From: Sphingobium sufflavum | Lineage (GTDB): Bacteria > Pseudomonadota > Alphaproteobacteria > Sphingomonadales > Sphingomonadaceae | Assembly (NCBI RefSeq): GCF_021403115.1 | Contig: NZ_JAJSSH010000009.1 | Location: forward strand, 1 to 64,000 | Length of the DNA stretch: 64,000 nucleotides | Direction: 5' to 3' | Shown: one piece after another, positions 52,031 to 63,289 of the stretch | Layout of the letters: the number at the start of each line of letters is the position of its first letter | How positions within the stretch are numbered: position 1 is the first letter of the stretch | Notes under the pieces: model-generated | What the model saw: only the letters and a program-made list of their open reading frames with translations | Databases searched by the model: none | Told to the model about the DNA's origin: nothing | Translations under genes and position numbers: made by a program

Positions 52031-52088
52031 CCGAATGTGTGTGGGCGGGCGCGCCCTGTGGATCGCGCCCCCTGGATCGCTGAAGCGA

Positions 52089-54419
52089 TCAGTCCTGCGT
52101 GATGAAGCTCGGCAGGCCGATATCGCCGCCGTCATCGTCATTGCCACCACCGTTACCGGCGCTGCCGCCGCCGTCACGACGCGGGCCACGACGATTGCGG
52201 TCGCCGCCACCGCCGCCATCACGACGCGGGCCGCGATCGCCGCGCGGGCCGCGATCGCCACGGTCGCCGCGATCACCACGGCCTTCGCGCGGTTCGCGGG
52301 CAGGACGGGTATCCTCCAGCTCAGCGCCGGTTTCCTGATCGACAACGCGCATCGACAGGCGAACCTTGCCGCGCGGGTCGATTTCGAGAACCTTGACCTT
52401 CACGTCCTGGCCTTCCGACACGACGTCGGTCGGCTTCTCGACGCGCTCGTTGCGCATCTCGGAGACGTGGACGAGGCCGTCCTTGCCACCCATGAAGTTC
52501 ACGAAGGCGCCGAAATCGACGATGTTGACGACCTTGCCGTCGTAGATCTTGCCGACTTCCGCTTCCTGCACGATGCCGAGGATCCACTTCTTGGCCGCCT
52601 CGATCTGGGCAATGTCGGACGAGCTGATCTTGATCAGGCCCTCGTCGTCGATGTCGACCTTCGCGCCCGTCTCCGCGACGATCTCGCGGATGACCTTGCC
52701 GCCTGTGCCGATGACGTCACGGATCTTGGACTTGTCGATCTGGATCGATTCGATGCGCGGGGCATGGGCCGACAGTTCGGTGCGGGTGCTGTCCAGAGCC
52801 TTGGCCATCTCACCCAGGATGTGGGTGCGACCGTCCTTGGCCTGCGCCAGCGCGACGCGCATGATCTCTTCGGTGATGCCGGCGACCTTGATGTCCATCT
52901 GCATCGTGGTGATGCCTTCGGACGTGCCAGCAACCTTGAAGTCCATGTCGCCGAGGTGATCCTCGTCGCCCAGAATGTCCGACAAGACGGTGAAGTCCTT
53001 GCCTTCCAGGATCAGGCCCATGGCGATGCCCGAAACCGGACGCGCCAGCGGAACGCCCGCGTCCATCATCGACAGCGAACCACCGCAGACGGTCGCCATC
53101 GAGGACGAGCCGTTCGACTCGGTGATGTCGGACAGGACGCGGATGGTGTAGGGGAACTCGTCCTTGGTCGGCAGAACGGGGTGCAGCGCACGCCATGCCA
53201 GCTTGCCATGGCCGACTTCGCGGCGGCCCGGCGCGCCGAAGCGGCCGACCTCACCGACCGAATAGGGCGGGAAGTTATAGTGCAGCAGGAACCGCTCGTA
53301 CGACAGGCCGGTCAGGCCGTCGATCATCTGCTCCGCATCCTTGGTGCCAAGGGTGGTGGTGCAGATCGACTGCGTCTCGCCGCGCGTGAACAGGGCGGAG
53401 CCGTGCGTGCGGGGCAGGAAGCCGACGATGGCCTCGATGGGGCGGATTTCGGTGGTCTTGCGACCGTCGATGCGCTGGCCGTCCTTCAGGATGGCACCGC
53501 GAACGATTTCCGCTTCCAGCTTTTTGGTCAGCTTGATGCCGGCCATCACGGCCTGCGGGCTGAGGCCCTGCTCGGCAAAGCTCGCCTTCGCCTTGTCGCG
53601 CGCGGCGTTCAGGGCGTTGGAACGGGCCGACTTGTCGGTCAGCTTGTAGGCTGCGGCGATGTCCTTGCCGATCAGCGTCTTCAACTTCTTCTTCAGGTCG
53701 CCCAGATCGTCCTGCGCCGCGATGGTCCAGGGATCCTTGGCAGCCTTCTCGGCCAGGTCGATGATCGCGTCGACGACCTTCTTGATCTCGTTATGCGCGA
53801 ACACCACGCCGCCGAGCATGACGTCCTCGGACAGCTCCTTGGCTTCCGATTCCACCATCATCACGGCGTCATAGGTGGCGGCGACGACGAGGTCGAGATC
53901 GCCCGACTTCACTTCGTCCATCGACGGGTTCAGCGAATATTCGCCGTCCTTGTAGCCGACGCGCGCCGCGCCGATCGGACCCATGAAGGGCACACCGGAC
54001 AGGGTCAGCGCAGCCGACGCCGCGATCATCGCAACGATGTCAGGCTCGCTCTCGCCGTCGAACGACAGAACCTGCGCGATCACGTTGATCTCGTTGTAGA
54101 AGCCCTCAGGGAACAGCGGGCGGACCGGACGGTCGATGAGACGGCTGGTCAGCGTCTCCTTCTCCGTCGCGCCGCGCTCGCGCTTGAAGAAGCCACCGGG
54201 GATGCGGCCGGCAGCCGAATATTTTTCCTGATAGTGCACGGTGAGCGGGAAGAAATCCTGCCCGTCCTTCACCGACTTTGCAGCCGTCACGGCGCACAGC
54301 ACAACGGTTTCGCCATAGGTCGCCAGAACGGCGGCGTCGGCCTGACGGGCGATGCGGCCCGTTTCGAGCTTCAGCGTCTTGCCGCCCCACTCAATCTCTA
54401 CAGTCTTTACGTCAAACAT
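52089..54419 (-). CDS. pnp: Polyribonucleotide nucleotidyltransferase (PNPase)
   Basis: 776 residues from the ATG at 54419, preceded by GGAAGGA. Two RNase PH-like halves, KH domain ([36 protein letters not shown]) and S1 domain ([33 protein letters not shown]). The last ~70 residues are an Arg/Gly/Asp-rich low-complexity tail, longer than in E. coli. PNPase degrades RNA processively from the 3' end in the cytosol. It follows rpsO, whose intergenic hairpin at 54469-54490 may be a processing site. Confidence 0.97.
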   Translation of the reverse strand: MFDVKTVEIEWGGKTLKLETGRIARQADAAVLATYGETVVLCAVTAAKSVKDGQDFFPLTVHYQEKYSAAGRIPGGFFKRERGATEKETLTSRLIDRPVRPLFPEGFYNEINVIAQVLSFDGESEPDIVAMIAASAALTLSGVPFMGPIGAARVGYKDGEYSLNPSMDEVKSGDLDLVVAATYDAVMMVESEAKELSEDVMLGGVVFAHNEIKKVVDAIIDLAEKAAKDPWTIAAQDDLGDLKKKLKTLIGKDIAAAYKLTDKSARSNALNAARDKAKASFAEQGLSPQAVMAGIKLTKKLEAEIVRGAILKDGQRIDGRKTTEIRPIEAIVGFLPRTHGSALFTRGETQSICTTTLGTKDAEQMIDGLTGLSYERFLLHYNFPPYSVGEVGRFGAPGRREVGHGKLAWRALHPVLPTKDEFPYTIRVLSDITESNGSSSMATVCGGSLSMMDAGVPLARPVSGIAMGLILEGKDFTVLSDILGDEDHLGDMDFKVAGTSEGITTMQMDIKVAGITEEIMRVALAQAKDGRTHILGEMAKALDSTRTELSAHAPRIESIQIDKSKIRDVIGTGGKVIREIVAETGAKVDIDDEGLIKISSSDIAQIEAAKKWILGIVQEAEVGKIYDGKVVNIVDFGAFVNFMGGKDGLVHVSEMRNERVEKPTDVVSEGQDVKVKVLEIDPRGKVRLSMRVVDQETGAELEDTRPAREPREGRGDRGDRGDRGPRGDRGPRRDGGGGGDRNRRGPRRDGGGSAGNGGGNDDDGGDIGLPSFITQD

Positions 54420-54654
54420 GGGTTTTTCCTTCCACCCGCGACGCCCTATTGCGTGGCGGGGCTGGCTTCGCGGACAAAAGCCGGTCCGCGGCGGCACAGG
54501 GCATTTGCTGCCCTTCAACTGAGGCTCCCTCCCCGCCGGATTGCGAGGCCGCCCCTTCCGTTCGCCATTTCCCGTTCAGGCGGCATGCCTGCGTAACCGG
54601 GAAATGCGACAAACTCGATGACTCCACGCTCCATCCAGGGAGCCAGAATCAGAA

Positions 54655-54675
54655 ACGGCCCCGCGAAGGGGCCGT
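54655..54675 (-). terminator. Hairpin between rpsO and pnp
   Basis: ACGGCCCC and GGGGCCGT form an 8-bp stem with a 5-nt loop, just 16 bp after the rpsO stop. The following sequence has only short T groups, so it is a partial terminator or stabiliser rather than a full stop. A second hairpin (CGCGGAC/GTCCGCG, 54469-54490) sits in the pnp leader. Confidence 0.55.
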
Positions 54676-54690
54676 CCCGTCAATATGGGC

Positions 54691-54960
54691 TTACTTACGC
54701 AGGCCGAGCTTTCCGATGAGAGCGGTGTAGCGCGCTACATCCTTCTTCTTCAGATAGTCCAGCAGGCTGCGACGCTTGTTGACCATCATCAGCAGGCCGC
54801 GGCGGCTGTGGTTGTCCTTGTGGTGGCCCTTGAAATGCTCGGTCAGGTTCGAGATACGCTCGGTCAGGATCGAAACCTGGACTTCCGGCGAACCGGTGTC
54901 ACCCTCAGCGCGGGCATGTTCCTTGATCAGCGCTTCCTTGCGCTCGGCAGTGATCGTCAT
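54691..54960 (-). CDS. rpsO: 30S ribosomal protein S15
   Basis: 89 residues from the ATG at 54960, the universal S15 start ([28 protein letters not shown]). The full-length family match continues through [29 protein letters not shown] to LGLRK. It binds 16S rRNA at the platform. It lies between truB (22 bp) and pnp as in most bacteria. Confidence 0.99.
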   Translation of the reverse strand: MTITAERKEALIKEHARAEGDTGSPEVQVSILTERISNLTEHFKGHHKDNHSRRGLLMMVNKRRSLLDYLKKKDVARYTALIGKLGLRK

Positions 54961-54982
54961 ATATCGTTTCCCTCGAACATCC

Positions 54983-55882
54983 TTAGAGATTGAAACCCCG
55001 CACGACCCGGATTTCCGGGCCAAGGGCGTCCACCAGCGCGACGGGCAAATCCCCTTCTATCGCCAGCATCAGACCCTGTTTGCAGGGATCCCCGGACAGC
55101 ACCTTCCCCTGACGGAGCATGAGTGCCTCTTCCGAGGAGACGGGGAGAGCCGGGATGTCGTCCAGCCCCGCCGTCAGGGGCAGCATATGCCGCTCCAAGC
55201 CGCGCTCGTTAGCAGCATCGGACAAATTGTCCAGTGAAATTGAGTCGGCCAGCCTGAACGGACCCGCCTTCACCCGGCGCAGCATGGTGACATGGCCGAC
55301 CGTCCCCAGCGCCAGCGCAATGTCGCGCGCGAGGCTGCGGATATAGGTGCCCTTCGACACATGCGCGGTGAGGGTGATCTGGTCCAGTGCGTTCTGCGGC
55401 GCGTCATGACCGGCGGCGATCGTCAGGCCGTGGATCGTTACCGAACGCAGCTTCATCTCTACCGCCTCCCCTGCGCGGGCGAGATCATAGGCGCGGCGGC
55501 CGTCGATCTTGATGGCGCTGTAGAGCGGCGGGGCCTGCTCGATGGGACCGGTGAAGGCCGGGAGGGCCGCCTGCACCGCCGCCAGCGTGGGGCGGGCGTC
55601 GCTGGTCGCGATCACCTCCCCCTCCGCATCGAGGGTGCTGGTCTGCTCCCCGAAACGGATGGTGAAGTCGTAGATCTTGTCGCTGTCGAGCATCCGCCCG
55701 GCAAGCTTCGTCGCCTCCCCCAGCGCCACGGGCAGGACGCCGGTCGCCAGCGGATCGAGCGTGCCGCCATGGCCGACCTTGACCTTGCCCAGCCCCGCCT
55801 GACGGCAGGCGCGCTTGACCGCGCTGACGACCTGGGTCGAGCCGAGGCCGAGCGGCTTGTCGATGATGATCCATCCATGCAT
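54983..55882 (-). CDS. truB: tRNA pseudouridine(55) synthase
   Basis: 299 residues. [26 protein letters not shown] begins the family, and the catalytic Asp lies in [43 protein letters not shown] and [21 protein letters not shown] follow. It modifies U55 in tRNAs. 83 bp separate it from the DUF6491 gene upstream. Confidence 0.97.
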   Translation of the reverse strand: MHGWIIIDKPLGLGSTQVVSAVKRACRQAGLGKVKVGHGGTLDPLATGVLPVALGEATKLAGRMLDSDKIYDFTIRFGEQTSTLDAEGEVIATSDARPTLAAVQAALPAFTGPIEQAPPLYSAIKIDGRRAYDLARAGEAVEMKLRSVTIHGLTIAAGHDAPQNALDQITLTAHVSKGTYIRSLARDIALALGTVGHVTMLRRVKAGPFRLADSISLDNLSDAANERGLERHMLPLTAGLDDIPALPVSSEEALMLRQGKVLSGDPCKQGLMLAIEGDLPVALVDALGPEIRVVRGFNL

Positions 55883-55965
55883 GGGGCCGCGCCCTACACG
55901 GTGGGGGCGGGACTGTCAGCCCCGGTCGGCGGGAACGGGGCGTGGAGGACGGCAGATGGCGGTCG

Positions 55966-56430
55966 TTACCCGGCCTTGCCCTGCCCGCCTACCTGCTGGA
56001 GTGCGTGCTTCGCACTTCGCTTCGATGGCCGATCGCTCGTCACCAGCGTGGAGAAAGCGCAGCGTTGCCCCTGCACCGCGACGGACGAATATTTGTCGAG
56101 CTGGTCAGCCCCCTGCGTCAGGAAGGCGATCCGGCTGGCGGTCGGCAGGTCGGTGCAGGGCGCGATCAGGGTCGCGCGATACCAGTGGCCGCGCTGATCC
56201 TGCACGAAGAGAGCGCTCGCGCCGTCCGGTTGCCAGTCGCGGATCGCGCCGCTGTTGGGAAAGGGGATGGTCGCGTCCCGGCCCGGCTGGATGGCGAGGC
56301 GTGTCGCGCCCTGCTCCTCCGCCCGGACAGCCTGTTCCGATGCGCGGATGCCGCCCGTGACCGCAAAGACCATGAAGGCCGCCGCAAACGCCGAGGCGTA
56401 GATGCCGATCCGTCCGCCAATCCGTCCCAT
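55966..56430 (-). CDS. DUF6491-like secreted or anchored protein inside the translation operon
   Basis: 154 residues from the ATG at 56430. One N-terminal hydrophobic segment (RIGIYASAFAAAFMVFAVTGGI) is a signal or anchor. The conserved-looking ending CTDLPTASRIAFLTQGADQLDKYSSVAVQGQRCAFSTLV, with two Cys, matches the DUF6491 pattern of small exported sphingomonad proteins. It sits between rbfA and truB, where it does not obviously belong, and may simply be co-transcribed. Function unknown. Confidence 0.7.
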   Translation of the reverse strand: MGRIGGRIGIYASAFAAAFMVFAVTGGIRASEQAVRAEEQGATRLAIQPGRDATIPFPNSGAIRDWQPDGASALFVQDQRGHWYRATLIAPCTDLPTASRIAFLTQGADQLDKYSSVAVQGQRCAFSTLVTSDRPSKRSAKHALQQVGGQGKAG

Positions 56431-56566
56431 GCCGTCCTCCTCGTCCCGGCCCTCCGCGTGCGCCACCCTATAAAGGGTGGATGAGCGGAGGATGAACCAT
56501 GCGGCGAGCGGGACGATGGAAAAGGCCACCTGCCCTGCATGAGGCGCGCGGACGCGGTGAGGAGGA

Positions 56567-56959
56567 TCAGCTGGGGTCGAGATCGAGGTCGCGCTGGACC
56601 TTGGGATCGCGCAGCAGCTTGTCGATATGACTGCCCTCATCGAAGCTGTCATCCGCCAGGAATTTGAGCCGGGCGGCGTATTTCAGCTTGGTACGGGTCG
56701 CGACCTCCCGCTGGAGATAGGCGGTGTTGGTGCGCAGCGCCTTGAGCACCGCCGCCTCATCCTTGCCCAGCAGCGGCTTGATGAACACCGTGGCATGGCG
56801 CAAGTCGGGTGACATGCGGACTTCAGTGACGCTCACCACATGCTTGTCCAGGACATCGTCATGCACATCCCCGCGCGCGAGGATTTCGGAGAGGATATGC
56901 CGCACCTGCTCACCCACGCGCAGGACGCGGACGGAGGGGCCTTCGGTCGGTGCACTCAT
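56567..56959 (-). CDS. rbfA: Ribosome-binding factor A
   Basis: 130 residues. [25 protein letters not shown] begins the family, [18 protein letters not shown] is the KH-like core, and [16 protein letters not shown] follows. RbfA helps mature 16S rRNA. Normally it follows infB directly; here a suspect lipoprotein frame lies between. Confidence 0.95.
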   Translation of the reverse strand: MSAPTEGPSVRVLRVGEQVRHILSEILARGDVHDDVLDKHVVSVTEVRMSPDLRHATVFIKPLLGKDEAAVLKALRTNTAYLQREVATRTKLKYAARLKFLADDSFDEGSHIDKLLRDPKVQRDLDLDPS

Positions 56960-56974
56960 TTCAAAATCCCTAGG

Positions 56975-57352
56975 CTATCCGAACCGATCAGTCTGGAACC
57001 ACCCTGACACCATCGTCTGTGATTTGCAGGATACAATGTTTTGGACAATCGTCCGCCAGTTTGTTGAGGGAAGCGCCCACATATCGAAAGCGTTTTCCCG
57101 TGCTGGTCGAGATGTCGATGAACTGACGCTCATCAACCCGCCAGACCGACCACGGACCATGTCTGAAGTCAGCGCGACGGGCAGGCTGGATGCGTATCCC
57201 GCTGGCTTCTCTTCCAGTTGCAACGGATCGTTTATGAAAACGGTGCCGCTGGTGCGATTCTCGAAAACCGCTCCGGCACGCTCACAGCCTGCCGTCCCGC
57301 AGAGCAGGACAGCAAGGGGAGCATATCGACGCGCGATTGCTCCCCTTGCCAT
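56975..57352 (-). pseudogene. Lipoprotein gene, probably frameshifted, between infB and rbfA
   Basis: The frame from ATG 57352, 3 bp after the infB stop, encodes a lipobox (VLLCGTAGC) and a plausible start (VFENRTSGTVFINDPLQLEEKPAGY), but its C-terminal part reads as unnatural Ser/Arg-rich text. In another frame the 3' half reads WRVDERQFIDISTSTGKR then FRYVGASLNKLADDCPKHC and ILQITDDGVRVVPD, ending at 56988. This looks like the true C-terminus. A small indel near 57140-57190 would join the two. It is either a real mutation or a sequence error. No known family. Confidence 0.5.
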
Positions 57353-57355
57353 ATC

Positions 57356-60022
57356 TTACAGCACCCGTGCGCGTTCCTCGACCTCGAACAGTTCGAGCAT
57401 GTCGCCCGCCTTGATGTCGTTGGTATCCTGCAACATCACGCCGCATTCCAGACCGGCGCGCACTTCGGCGACGTCGTCCTTGAAGCGCCGCAGCGAGGCG
57501 ATGACCGTCTTCGACACGATGACGTCCTGCCGCGTGAGGCGGGCACTGAAGCCCTTGCGGATGACGCCGTCCACGACGAGCAGACCGGCAGCCTTGTCCT
57601 TCTTGCCCGCCGGGAAGACCTCGCGAATTTCCGCACGGCCGACGACGGTTTCGATCCGCTCCGGTCCAAGCTGGCCGGCCATCTCGTTACGGACTTCCTC
57701 CAGCAGGTCGTAGATCACGTCATAGTAGCGCAACTGCACCCCGTCGCGACGCGCCAGCGCCTGCGCCTTGGTGTTCGGACGCACGTTGAAGCCGATCAGC
57801 GGCGCCTTGCTGGCCGCGGCCAGAGTCACGTCGCTTTCCGTGATCGCGCCCACGCCGCTGTGCAGCACGCGGACCTTGATCTCGTCGGTGGAAATGCGGT
57901 TGAGCGAGTTGACGATCGCCTCGACCGAACCCTGCACGTCGCCCTTCACCACGATCGGATATTCCATGACGCTGGTGTTCAGCGCGGAGAACATATGCTC
58001 GAAGCTGGTCGGCGCGGACGTGGTGCGCTTGCGCGTCGCCAGTTCGGCACGATAGGCCGCGACTTCGCGGGCGCGCGCCTCATTCTCCACCACCGACATC
58101 TGGTCGCCCGCACGGGGAACGCCGGTCAGGCCCAGCACCTCTACCGGGGTCGAAGGACCGGCGAACTTCACCTGCTGCCCCTTGTCATTGACCAGCGCGC
58201 GAACCTTACCACTCTCCTGACCGACGACAAAGATATCGCCGACCTTGAGCGTGCCACGACTGACGAGGATGGTCGCGACGGGGCCACGGCCCTTGTCCAG
58301 CTTCGCCTCGATCACGCTGCCTTCGGCGGCGCGGTCGGGATTGGCCTTGAGTTCGAGGAATTCGGCCTGAAGCAGGATCTTCTCGATCAGCTCGTCAAGA
58401 CCGGTCTTCTTGAGCGCGGACACTTCGACGTCCTGGGTGTCGCCACCCATTTCCTCGACCTGGATGTCATGCTCCAGCAGCCGCTCGCGCACCTTCTGCG
58501 GATTGGCCTCATGCTTGTCGACCTTGTTGATCGCCACGATCATCGGCACGCCGGCCGCCTTGGTGTGGTTGATCGCCTCGATCGTCTGCGGCATCAGGCC
58601 GTCGTCCGCCGCCGCGACCAGAATGACGATGTCCGTCACATTGGCGCCGCGCGCGCGCATTTCGGTAAAGGCTTCATGGCCCGGCGTATCGAGGAAGGTG
58701 ATGGTCTCGCCACCCTTCGTCTTCACCTGATAGGCGCCGATATGCTGGGTGATGCCACCCGCCTCGCCGCGCACCACATCGGTGCCGCGCAGCGCGTCGA
58801 GCAGGGAGGTCTTGCCATGGTCGACATGGCCCATGATCGTGACCACGGCCGCACGCGGCTCCAGCGTCTCCTCGGGATCGACGTCGATGGACGTGTCGAT
58901 TTCGACGTCCGAGTCCGACACGCGCTGGATGCGGTGGCCGAATTCCTCGACCAGCAGCTCCGCCGTATCCTGATCGATGACATCGTTCTGCGTGACGGGC
59001 GTGCCCATCTTGAACAGCGCCTTGACGAGGTCCGCGCCCTTCTCCGCCATGCGGTTGGCGAGTTCGGCGACGGTGATCGCCTCCGGCACGACAACGTCGC
59101 GCACCTGCTTCTCACGGTTGACGGGGCCACCGGTGTGCGTGCGGCGATATTCCTTCTCCCGCGCACGCTTGAGCGCGGCGAGGCTGCGCGCACGGGCGCT
59201 GTCGTCGTCGGCGAGGGCGCGGGTGACGGTCAGCTTGCCCGCCTGACGGCGATCGTCGCCAGCCCCGGCGGGACCGCGCTTGGGACGCTCGACCTTGGGT
59301 TCGGGACGCTTGGGCGCGGCGACCGGGGTAAAGCGGCGCGGTGCGGGACGCTCGTCGGTCGCAGCCGTGGTGGCCGCAGGCGCAGCCGATTCGGCCGGAG
59401 CAGCGGATTCGGCTGCAACAGCACCCTCAGCGGCAACAGGCGCGGCGGCGGGAGCAGCGTCCGCCTGCGGGGCGGCCGGCACGTCGACGGGCTGAGCCGG
59501 CTCGACCTTGGGCGCGGTGGCGGCTTCCGCCTCGGCCTTGCGGCGAGCGTCGGCTTCCTCGGCGCGGCGCTTCTCATCCTCGACAGCGGCCAGACGCTGG
59601 GCCGCATCACGGCGGCGCGCATCCTCCAGGGCGGACATGCGGGCTTCCTCGGCCTCGCGCAGCAGCTTGGCCTGACGTTCCTGACGGGTCAGCAGGCTGT
59701 CGGCAGGCTGGGCAGCGCGCGGCGGTGCGGGACGCGGGGCGACCGGCGCGGGCGCCGGAGTCGCGACGACGGGCGCAACCGGTGCGGGCGCGGGGACAGT
59801 GGCGACGGGCTCTGCCGCCGCCTCTTCCACGGGCGCGTCGGCGCGGGGCGCAGCCTCTGCCTCGCCGGGCTTGCCGATCATGCGGCGGCGCTTGACCTCC
59901 ACCACGACCGTATTCTTGCGGCCATGGCTGAAGCTCTGCTGCACCTGCCCCGACTCGACCGTCCGCCTGAGGCCAAGCGGCTTACGACCCAGAACCGGCT
60001 TATCTCCGTTATTTTCGCTCAT
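57356..60022 (-). CDS. infB: Translation initiation factor IF-2
   Basis: 888 residues from the ATG at 60022. A long Ala/Pro/Glu-rich N-terminal region (about 50-330) precedes the GTPase domain: [20 protein letters not shown] (G1), [11 protein letters not shown] (G3), VAINKVDK (G4). The C-terminal domains bind fMet-tRNA. The low-complexity linker matches other alphaproteobacterial IF-2 forms. It brings initiator tRNA to the 30S subunit. Confidence 0.98.
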   Translation of the reverse strand: MSENNGDKPVLGRKPLGLRRTVESGQVQQSFSHGRKNTVVVEVKRRRMIGKPGEAEAAPRADAPVEEAAAEPVATVPAPAPVAPVVATPAPAPVAPRPAPPRAAQPADSLLTRQERQAKLLREAEEARMSALEDARRRDAAQRLAAVEDEKRRAEEADARRKAEAEAATAPKVEPAQPVDVPAAPQADAAPAAAPVAAEGAVAAESAAPAESAAPAATTAATDERPAPRRFTPVAAPKRPEPKVERPKRGPAGAGDDRRQAGKLTVTRALADDDSARARSLAALKRAREKEYRRTHTGGPVNREKQVRDVVVPEAITVAELANRMAEKGADLVKALFKMGTPVTQNDVIDQDTAELLVEEFGHRIQRVSDSDVEIDTSIDVDPEETLEPRAAVVTIMGHVDHGKTSLLDALRGTDVVRGEAGGITQHIGAYQVKTKGGETITFLDTPGHEAFTEMRARGANVTDIVILVAAADDGLMPQTIEAINHTKAAGVPMIVAINKVDKHEANPQKVRERLLEHDIQVEEMGGDTQDVEVSALKKTGLDELIEKILLQAEFLELKANPDRAAEGSVIEAKLDKGRGPVATILVSRGTLKVGDIFVVGQESGKVRALVNDKGQQVKFAGPSTPVEVLGLTGVPRAGDQMSVVENEARAREVAAYRAELATRKRTTSAPTSFEHMFSALNTSVMEYPIVVKGDVQGSVEAIVNSLNRISTDEIKVRVLHSGVGAITESDVTLAAASKAPLIGFNVRPNTKAQALARRDGVQLRYYDVIYDLLEEVRNEMAGQLGPERIETVVGRAEIREVFPAGKKDKAAGLLVVDGVIRKGFSARLTRQDVIVSKTVIASLRRFKDDVAEVRAGLECGVMLQDTNDIKAGDMLELFEVEERARVL

Positions 60023-60103
60023 CGACCGAACTTGACCCTTCAAAAATACCCAATGCCCCGGCCCGGCACCCAAGCCGCCAGCCAGACATGCTGTCCCAAA
60101 ATC

Positions 60104-60967
60104 CTACCGCACCACATCGACCGCGCCCGCCGGATTCCCCGACGTCGCGGCGTTAGCGCACCCCAAATAGCTTTGCCAGCGGTCGAGCAGGGTTCGCACT
60201 CGCTCCCCCGCCCGCGCGTCAATCATCGCGATGTGGACGACATTATCCCTGCCCAATGCCATAGATAGGGCCTCGCGGTCCACAGGCAAGCGCAGTCCGC
60301 CAAGATCGGTGCCTTCCAGCTCCTCCCCCACGCGCCACGCCTGATCCAGTTTCCGTACGCCATCGTCGCGCGCATCGGCGGCGTGGAGGAGCAGTTTGAC
60401 CTGCCCCCGGCGCGCCGCCGTATCGATCTTGTCGAACCCGTTGATGAGGGTGGAGGACCGCGCCTCCAGTCCCAGCCGGTCGACGAACTCCCGGCGCAGT
60501 GCATCGTCGATGCGCGCCGCCAGATCGTCGGGAATGGACAGCGCCTCGCCCTTGAAGGCCCGCGCCAGACCGCCCTTCAGCTTGCCCTTCGCCTGCGCCG
60601 TCTCCAGCTCGGCACGGGGGACGCCCAGCCAGGCGCCCCGCCCCGGTGCCTTGCCGCGCACGTCGGGCAATATCTGGCCATCCGGCCCGATCGCCAGACG
60701 GATCAGCGTAGCCGGGGAGCCTCGCTCGCCCGAAATGATGCAGCGCCGTTCGCTGTCCTCCGCCATGCGTCGCTTCTCCCGCATCTGCTTGCGCGTTGGC
60801 GGCAAGTCGGCAGGTCCGTCGACATGGTCGGTGGCCGGCGCGTCGACAGACTCAGGCAGAGCCTCAGACACGGGCGCGACGATCCCGGCCCCTGCATCGG
60901 CAGGAGCAGCGGGGACCGCTGGCGCTATTGCAGCACTTACGCTGTCATTGGGAAGTTTCCGCAACAT
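60104..60967 (-). CDS. YlxR-family RNA-binding protein with L7Ae-like C-terminus
   Basis: About 287 residues from the ATG at 60967, which overlaps the nusA 3' end by 23 bp; another ATG at 60997 is possible. The YlxR/DUF448 motif is RRCIISGERGSPATLIRLAIGPDGQILPDVRGKAPGRGAWL. The C-terminal part (KLLLHAADARDDGVRKLDQ...LGRDNVVHIAMIDA) resembles an L7Ae-like RNA-binding fold. The N-terminal Ala/Pro tail is longer than usual. It is the standard gene between nusA and infB; the L7Ae identity is moderately sure. Confidence 0.85.
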   Translation of the reverse strand: MLRKLPNDSVSAAIAPAVPAAPADAGAGIVAPVSEALPESVDAPATDHVDGPADLPPTRKQMREKRRMAEDSERRCIISGERGSPATLIRLAIGPDGQILPDVRGKAPGRGAWLGVPRAELETAQAKGKLKGGLARAFKGEALSIPDDLAARIDDALRREFVDRLGLEARSSTLINGFDKIDTAARRGQVKLLLHAADARDDGVRKLDQAWRVGEELEGTDLGGLRLPVDREALSMALGRDNVVHIAMIDARAGERVRTLLDRWQSYLGCANAATSGNPAGAVDVVR

Positions 60968-62558
60968 CTGCGTCCTCCCCTGCTGAGTCGACACCATCTT
61001 CGTCCGCGAACCAGTGCGCGCGGGCGGCCATGATGATCTCGTTGCCCTGTTCGTCCGACAGGCCATATTCGGCGAGGATGCCGCCCTTCTCCTCCGGCGC
61101 ATCGCGGCGACGGCGAGGGTCGACACGCTTCTTCTGCACCAGTTCGTCGGTGGCGAGGTCGGCCAGGTCGTCGAGCGTCTTGATGCCCGCCTTGCCCAGT
61201 GTGACCAGCATCGCTTCGGTCAGGTGCGGGATTTCGGCCAGCGCATCCTCGACGCCCATCTCACGGCGGGTCTCGCGGGCAGCGGCCTCGCGGCGCTCCA
61301 GCGCTTCGAGCGCGCGATTCTGAAGCTCTTCGCCCAGTTCGTCGTCAAAGCCTTCAATGCCCGCCAGTTCCTCGATGGAGACATAGGCGACTTCCTCCAG
61401 CTCGGTGAAGCCTTCGGCCACCAGCAACTGGGACAGCGTCTCGTCCACGTCCAGCTCGTTCTGGAACAGTTCGGACCGCTCCACGAACTCGCGCTGGCGC
61501 TTCTCGCTCGCGTCCGCCTCGGTCATGATGTCGATGGCCTTGCCGGTCAGCTGGCTGGCGAGGCGGACATTCTGGCCGCGACGACCGATGGCGAGGGACA
61601 GCTGGTCCTCCGGCACCACCACTTCGATGCGGCCCTCATCCTCGTCGATGACGACGCGGGCGACGGTGGCGGGCTGGAGCGCGTTGACGACGAAGGTCGC
61701 CGTGTCTTCCGACCAGGGGATGATGTCGATCTTCTCGCCCTGCATTTCCTGCACGACGGCCTGCACGCGGCTGCCCTTCATGCCGACGCACGCGCCGACC
61801 GGGTCGATGGACGAATCGCGGCTGATGACGCCGATCTTGGCACGGCTGCCCGGATCACGGGCAGCGGCCTTGATCTCGATGATGCCGTCGTAGATTTCGG
61901 GCACTTCCTGCGCGAACAGCTTCTTCATGAACTCCGGGTGCGCGCGGCTCAGGAAGATCTGCGGCCCGCGATTTTCGCGGCGGACGTTCAGGATGATCGC
62001 GCGGACGCGGTCGTTGACGCGAACAACTTCGCGCGGGATTTGCTGGTCGCGGCGGATGACGCCCTCGGCCCGGCCCAGGTTGACGACGACATGGCCGAAC
62101 TCGACCGACTTGACGACGCCGGTGATGATCTCGCCCACGCGGTCCTTGAACTCTTCATGCTGGCGCTCGCGCTCTGCATCGCGGACCTTCTGGAAGATGA
62201 CCTGCTTGGCCGACTGGGCGTCGATGCGGCCCAGGTCGATGGGAGGCAGCGGATCGACGATGAAGTCACCGACGACGGCGCCCTTTTGCAGCTTGTTCGC
62301 CGCCTTGACGTCAACCTGCTTGAAATAATCCTCGACCGCCTCGACCACTTCCACGACGCGCCACAGGCGCAGGTCGCCGGTTTCCGGGTCCAGCTTGGCG
62401 CGAATGTCATTTTCCGCACCGTAACGGGCACGGGCGGCGCGCTGGATCGCGTCCTCCATCGCCTCGATGACGATCGCCTTGTCGATCATCTTCTCCGACG
62501 CGACGTTGCTCGCGATCGCCAGCAGCTCAGCCCGGTTTGCAGAAATGGCGTTGGCCAT
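60945..62558 (-). CDS. nusA: Transcription termination/antitermination factor NusA
   Basis: 537 residues. The N-terminal RNA-polymerase-binding domain is followed by S1 ([27 protein letters not shown]), two KH domains ([41 protein letters not shown] and [26 protein letters not shown]), then two AR repeats and an acidic tail. NusA pauses and terminates transcription. It follows rimP by 2 bp. Confidence 0.98.
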   Translation of the reverse strand: MANAISANRAELLAIASNVASEKMIDKAIVIEAMEDAIQRAARARYGAENDIRAKLDPETGDLRLWRVVEVVEAVEDYFKQVDVKAANKLQKGAVVGDFIVDPLPPIDLGRIDAQSAKQVIFQKVRDAERERQHEEFKDRVGEIITGVVKSVEFGHVVVNLGRAEGVIRRDQQIPREVVRVNDRVRAIILNVRRENRGPQIFLSRAHPEFMKKLFAQEVPEIYDGIIEIKAAARDPGSRAKIGVISRDSSIDPVGACVGMKGSRVQAVVQEMQGEKIDIIPWSEDTATFVVNALQPATVARVVIDEDEGRIEVVVPEDQLSLAIGRRGQNVRLASQLTGKAIDIMTEADASEKRQREFVERSELFQNELDVDETLSQLLVAEGFTELEEVAYVSIEELAGIEGFDDELGEELQNRALEALERREAAARETRREMGVEDALAEIPHLTEAMLVTLGKAGIKTLDDLADLATDELVQKKRVDPRRRRDAPEEKGGILAEYGLSDEQGNEIIMAARAHWFADEDGVDSAGEDADVAETSQ

Positions 62559-62560
62559 GG

Positions 62561-63103
62561 TCAGTCTCTCTGTTCTTCGGTTTGAATATGGTCGGCACCC
62601 TCGGCAGAGAGCGGCACGGTAGCAGAAATCAGGCGGTCGGTCAGCAGCAGCTTGGCCGTCGCAATATCGGCGAAAGGCACGGACACGCGACCCGCCTTGG
62701 GATCGTCGAGCAAAACCGAGTCGCCGTCCACCCCGGCAAGGTCGGACTTATACTGCTTGCGCCCGTTGGCGTCGGCCTCGGCCAGGTTGATCCGCGCCTC
62801 ATGCCCGACCCAATCCGCATAATCCCGCAGGCGGGTGAGCGGACGGTCGATGCCGGGCGAACTGACCTCCAGCCGATAAGCCTCGTCGATGGGATCGCGG
62901 CCTTCCGCCTCCAGCGCATCGACCAGATCGGAGATGCGGCGCGACAGGGCGGCGCAATCGTCGATGGTGAGCTGGCGCGTGGCCGGACGTTCCGCCATGA
63001 CCTGCAAGGTGCGATCACCGTCGCCGCCGAACCATGCCACGCGCACGAGATCGAATCCCAGCGCCTGGGCCTCTGGTTCGATAAGCTGCGTCAAGGCGGC
63101 CAT
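62561..63103 (-). CDS. rimP: Ribosome maturation factor RimP
   Basis: 180 residues from the ATG at 63103, chosen because TQLIEPEAQALGFDLVRVAWFG is the conserved start. The longer upstream reading frame lacks this support. DRTLQVMAERPATRQLTIDDCAALSRRISDLVDA and EVSSPGIDRPLTRLRDYADWVG are typical. It is needed for 30S maturation and begins the nusA-infB operon. Confidence 0.96.
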   Translation of the reverse strand: MAALTQLIEPEAQALGFDLVRVAWFGGDGDRTLQVMAERPATRQLTIDDCAALSRRISDLVDALEAEGRDPIDEAYRLEVSSPGIDRPLTRLRDYADWVGHEARINLAEADANGRKQYKSDLAGVDGDSVLLDDPKAGRVSVPFADIATAKLLLTDRLISATVPLSAEGADHIQTEEQRD

Positions 63104-63289
63104 ATCCGGCAACCGCGTCTCCCGTGAAAAATGCCAAGCGCCCCTGTCGCCGGAGCCTTTCGGCGCCGACCTGCCATTTTCAACGATGTCAGGAGGACGA
63201 CCGCCATATATGGTGGTCGGCGTCTGTATGCAACCCAATTCGCGCGACCCGCGTTGCGCCCCTATCGCCAGCTCCCGGAGACACAACCC

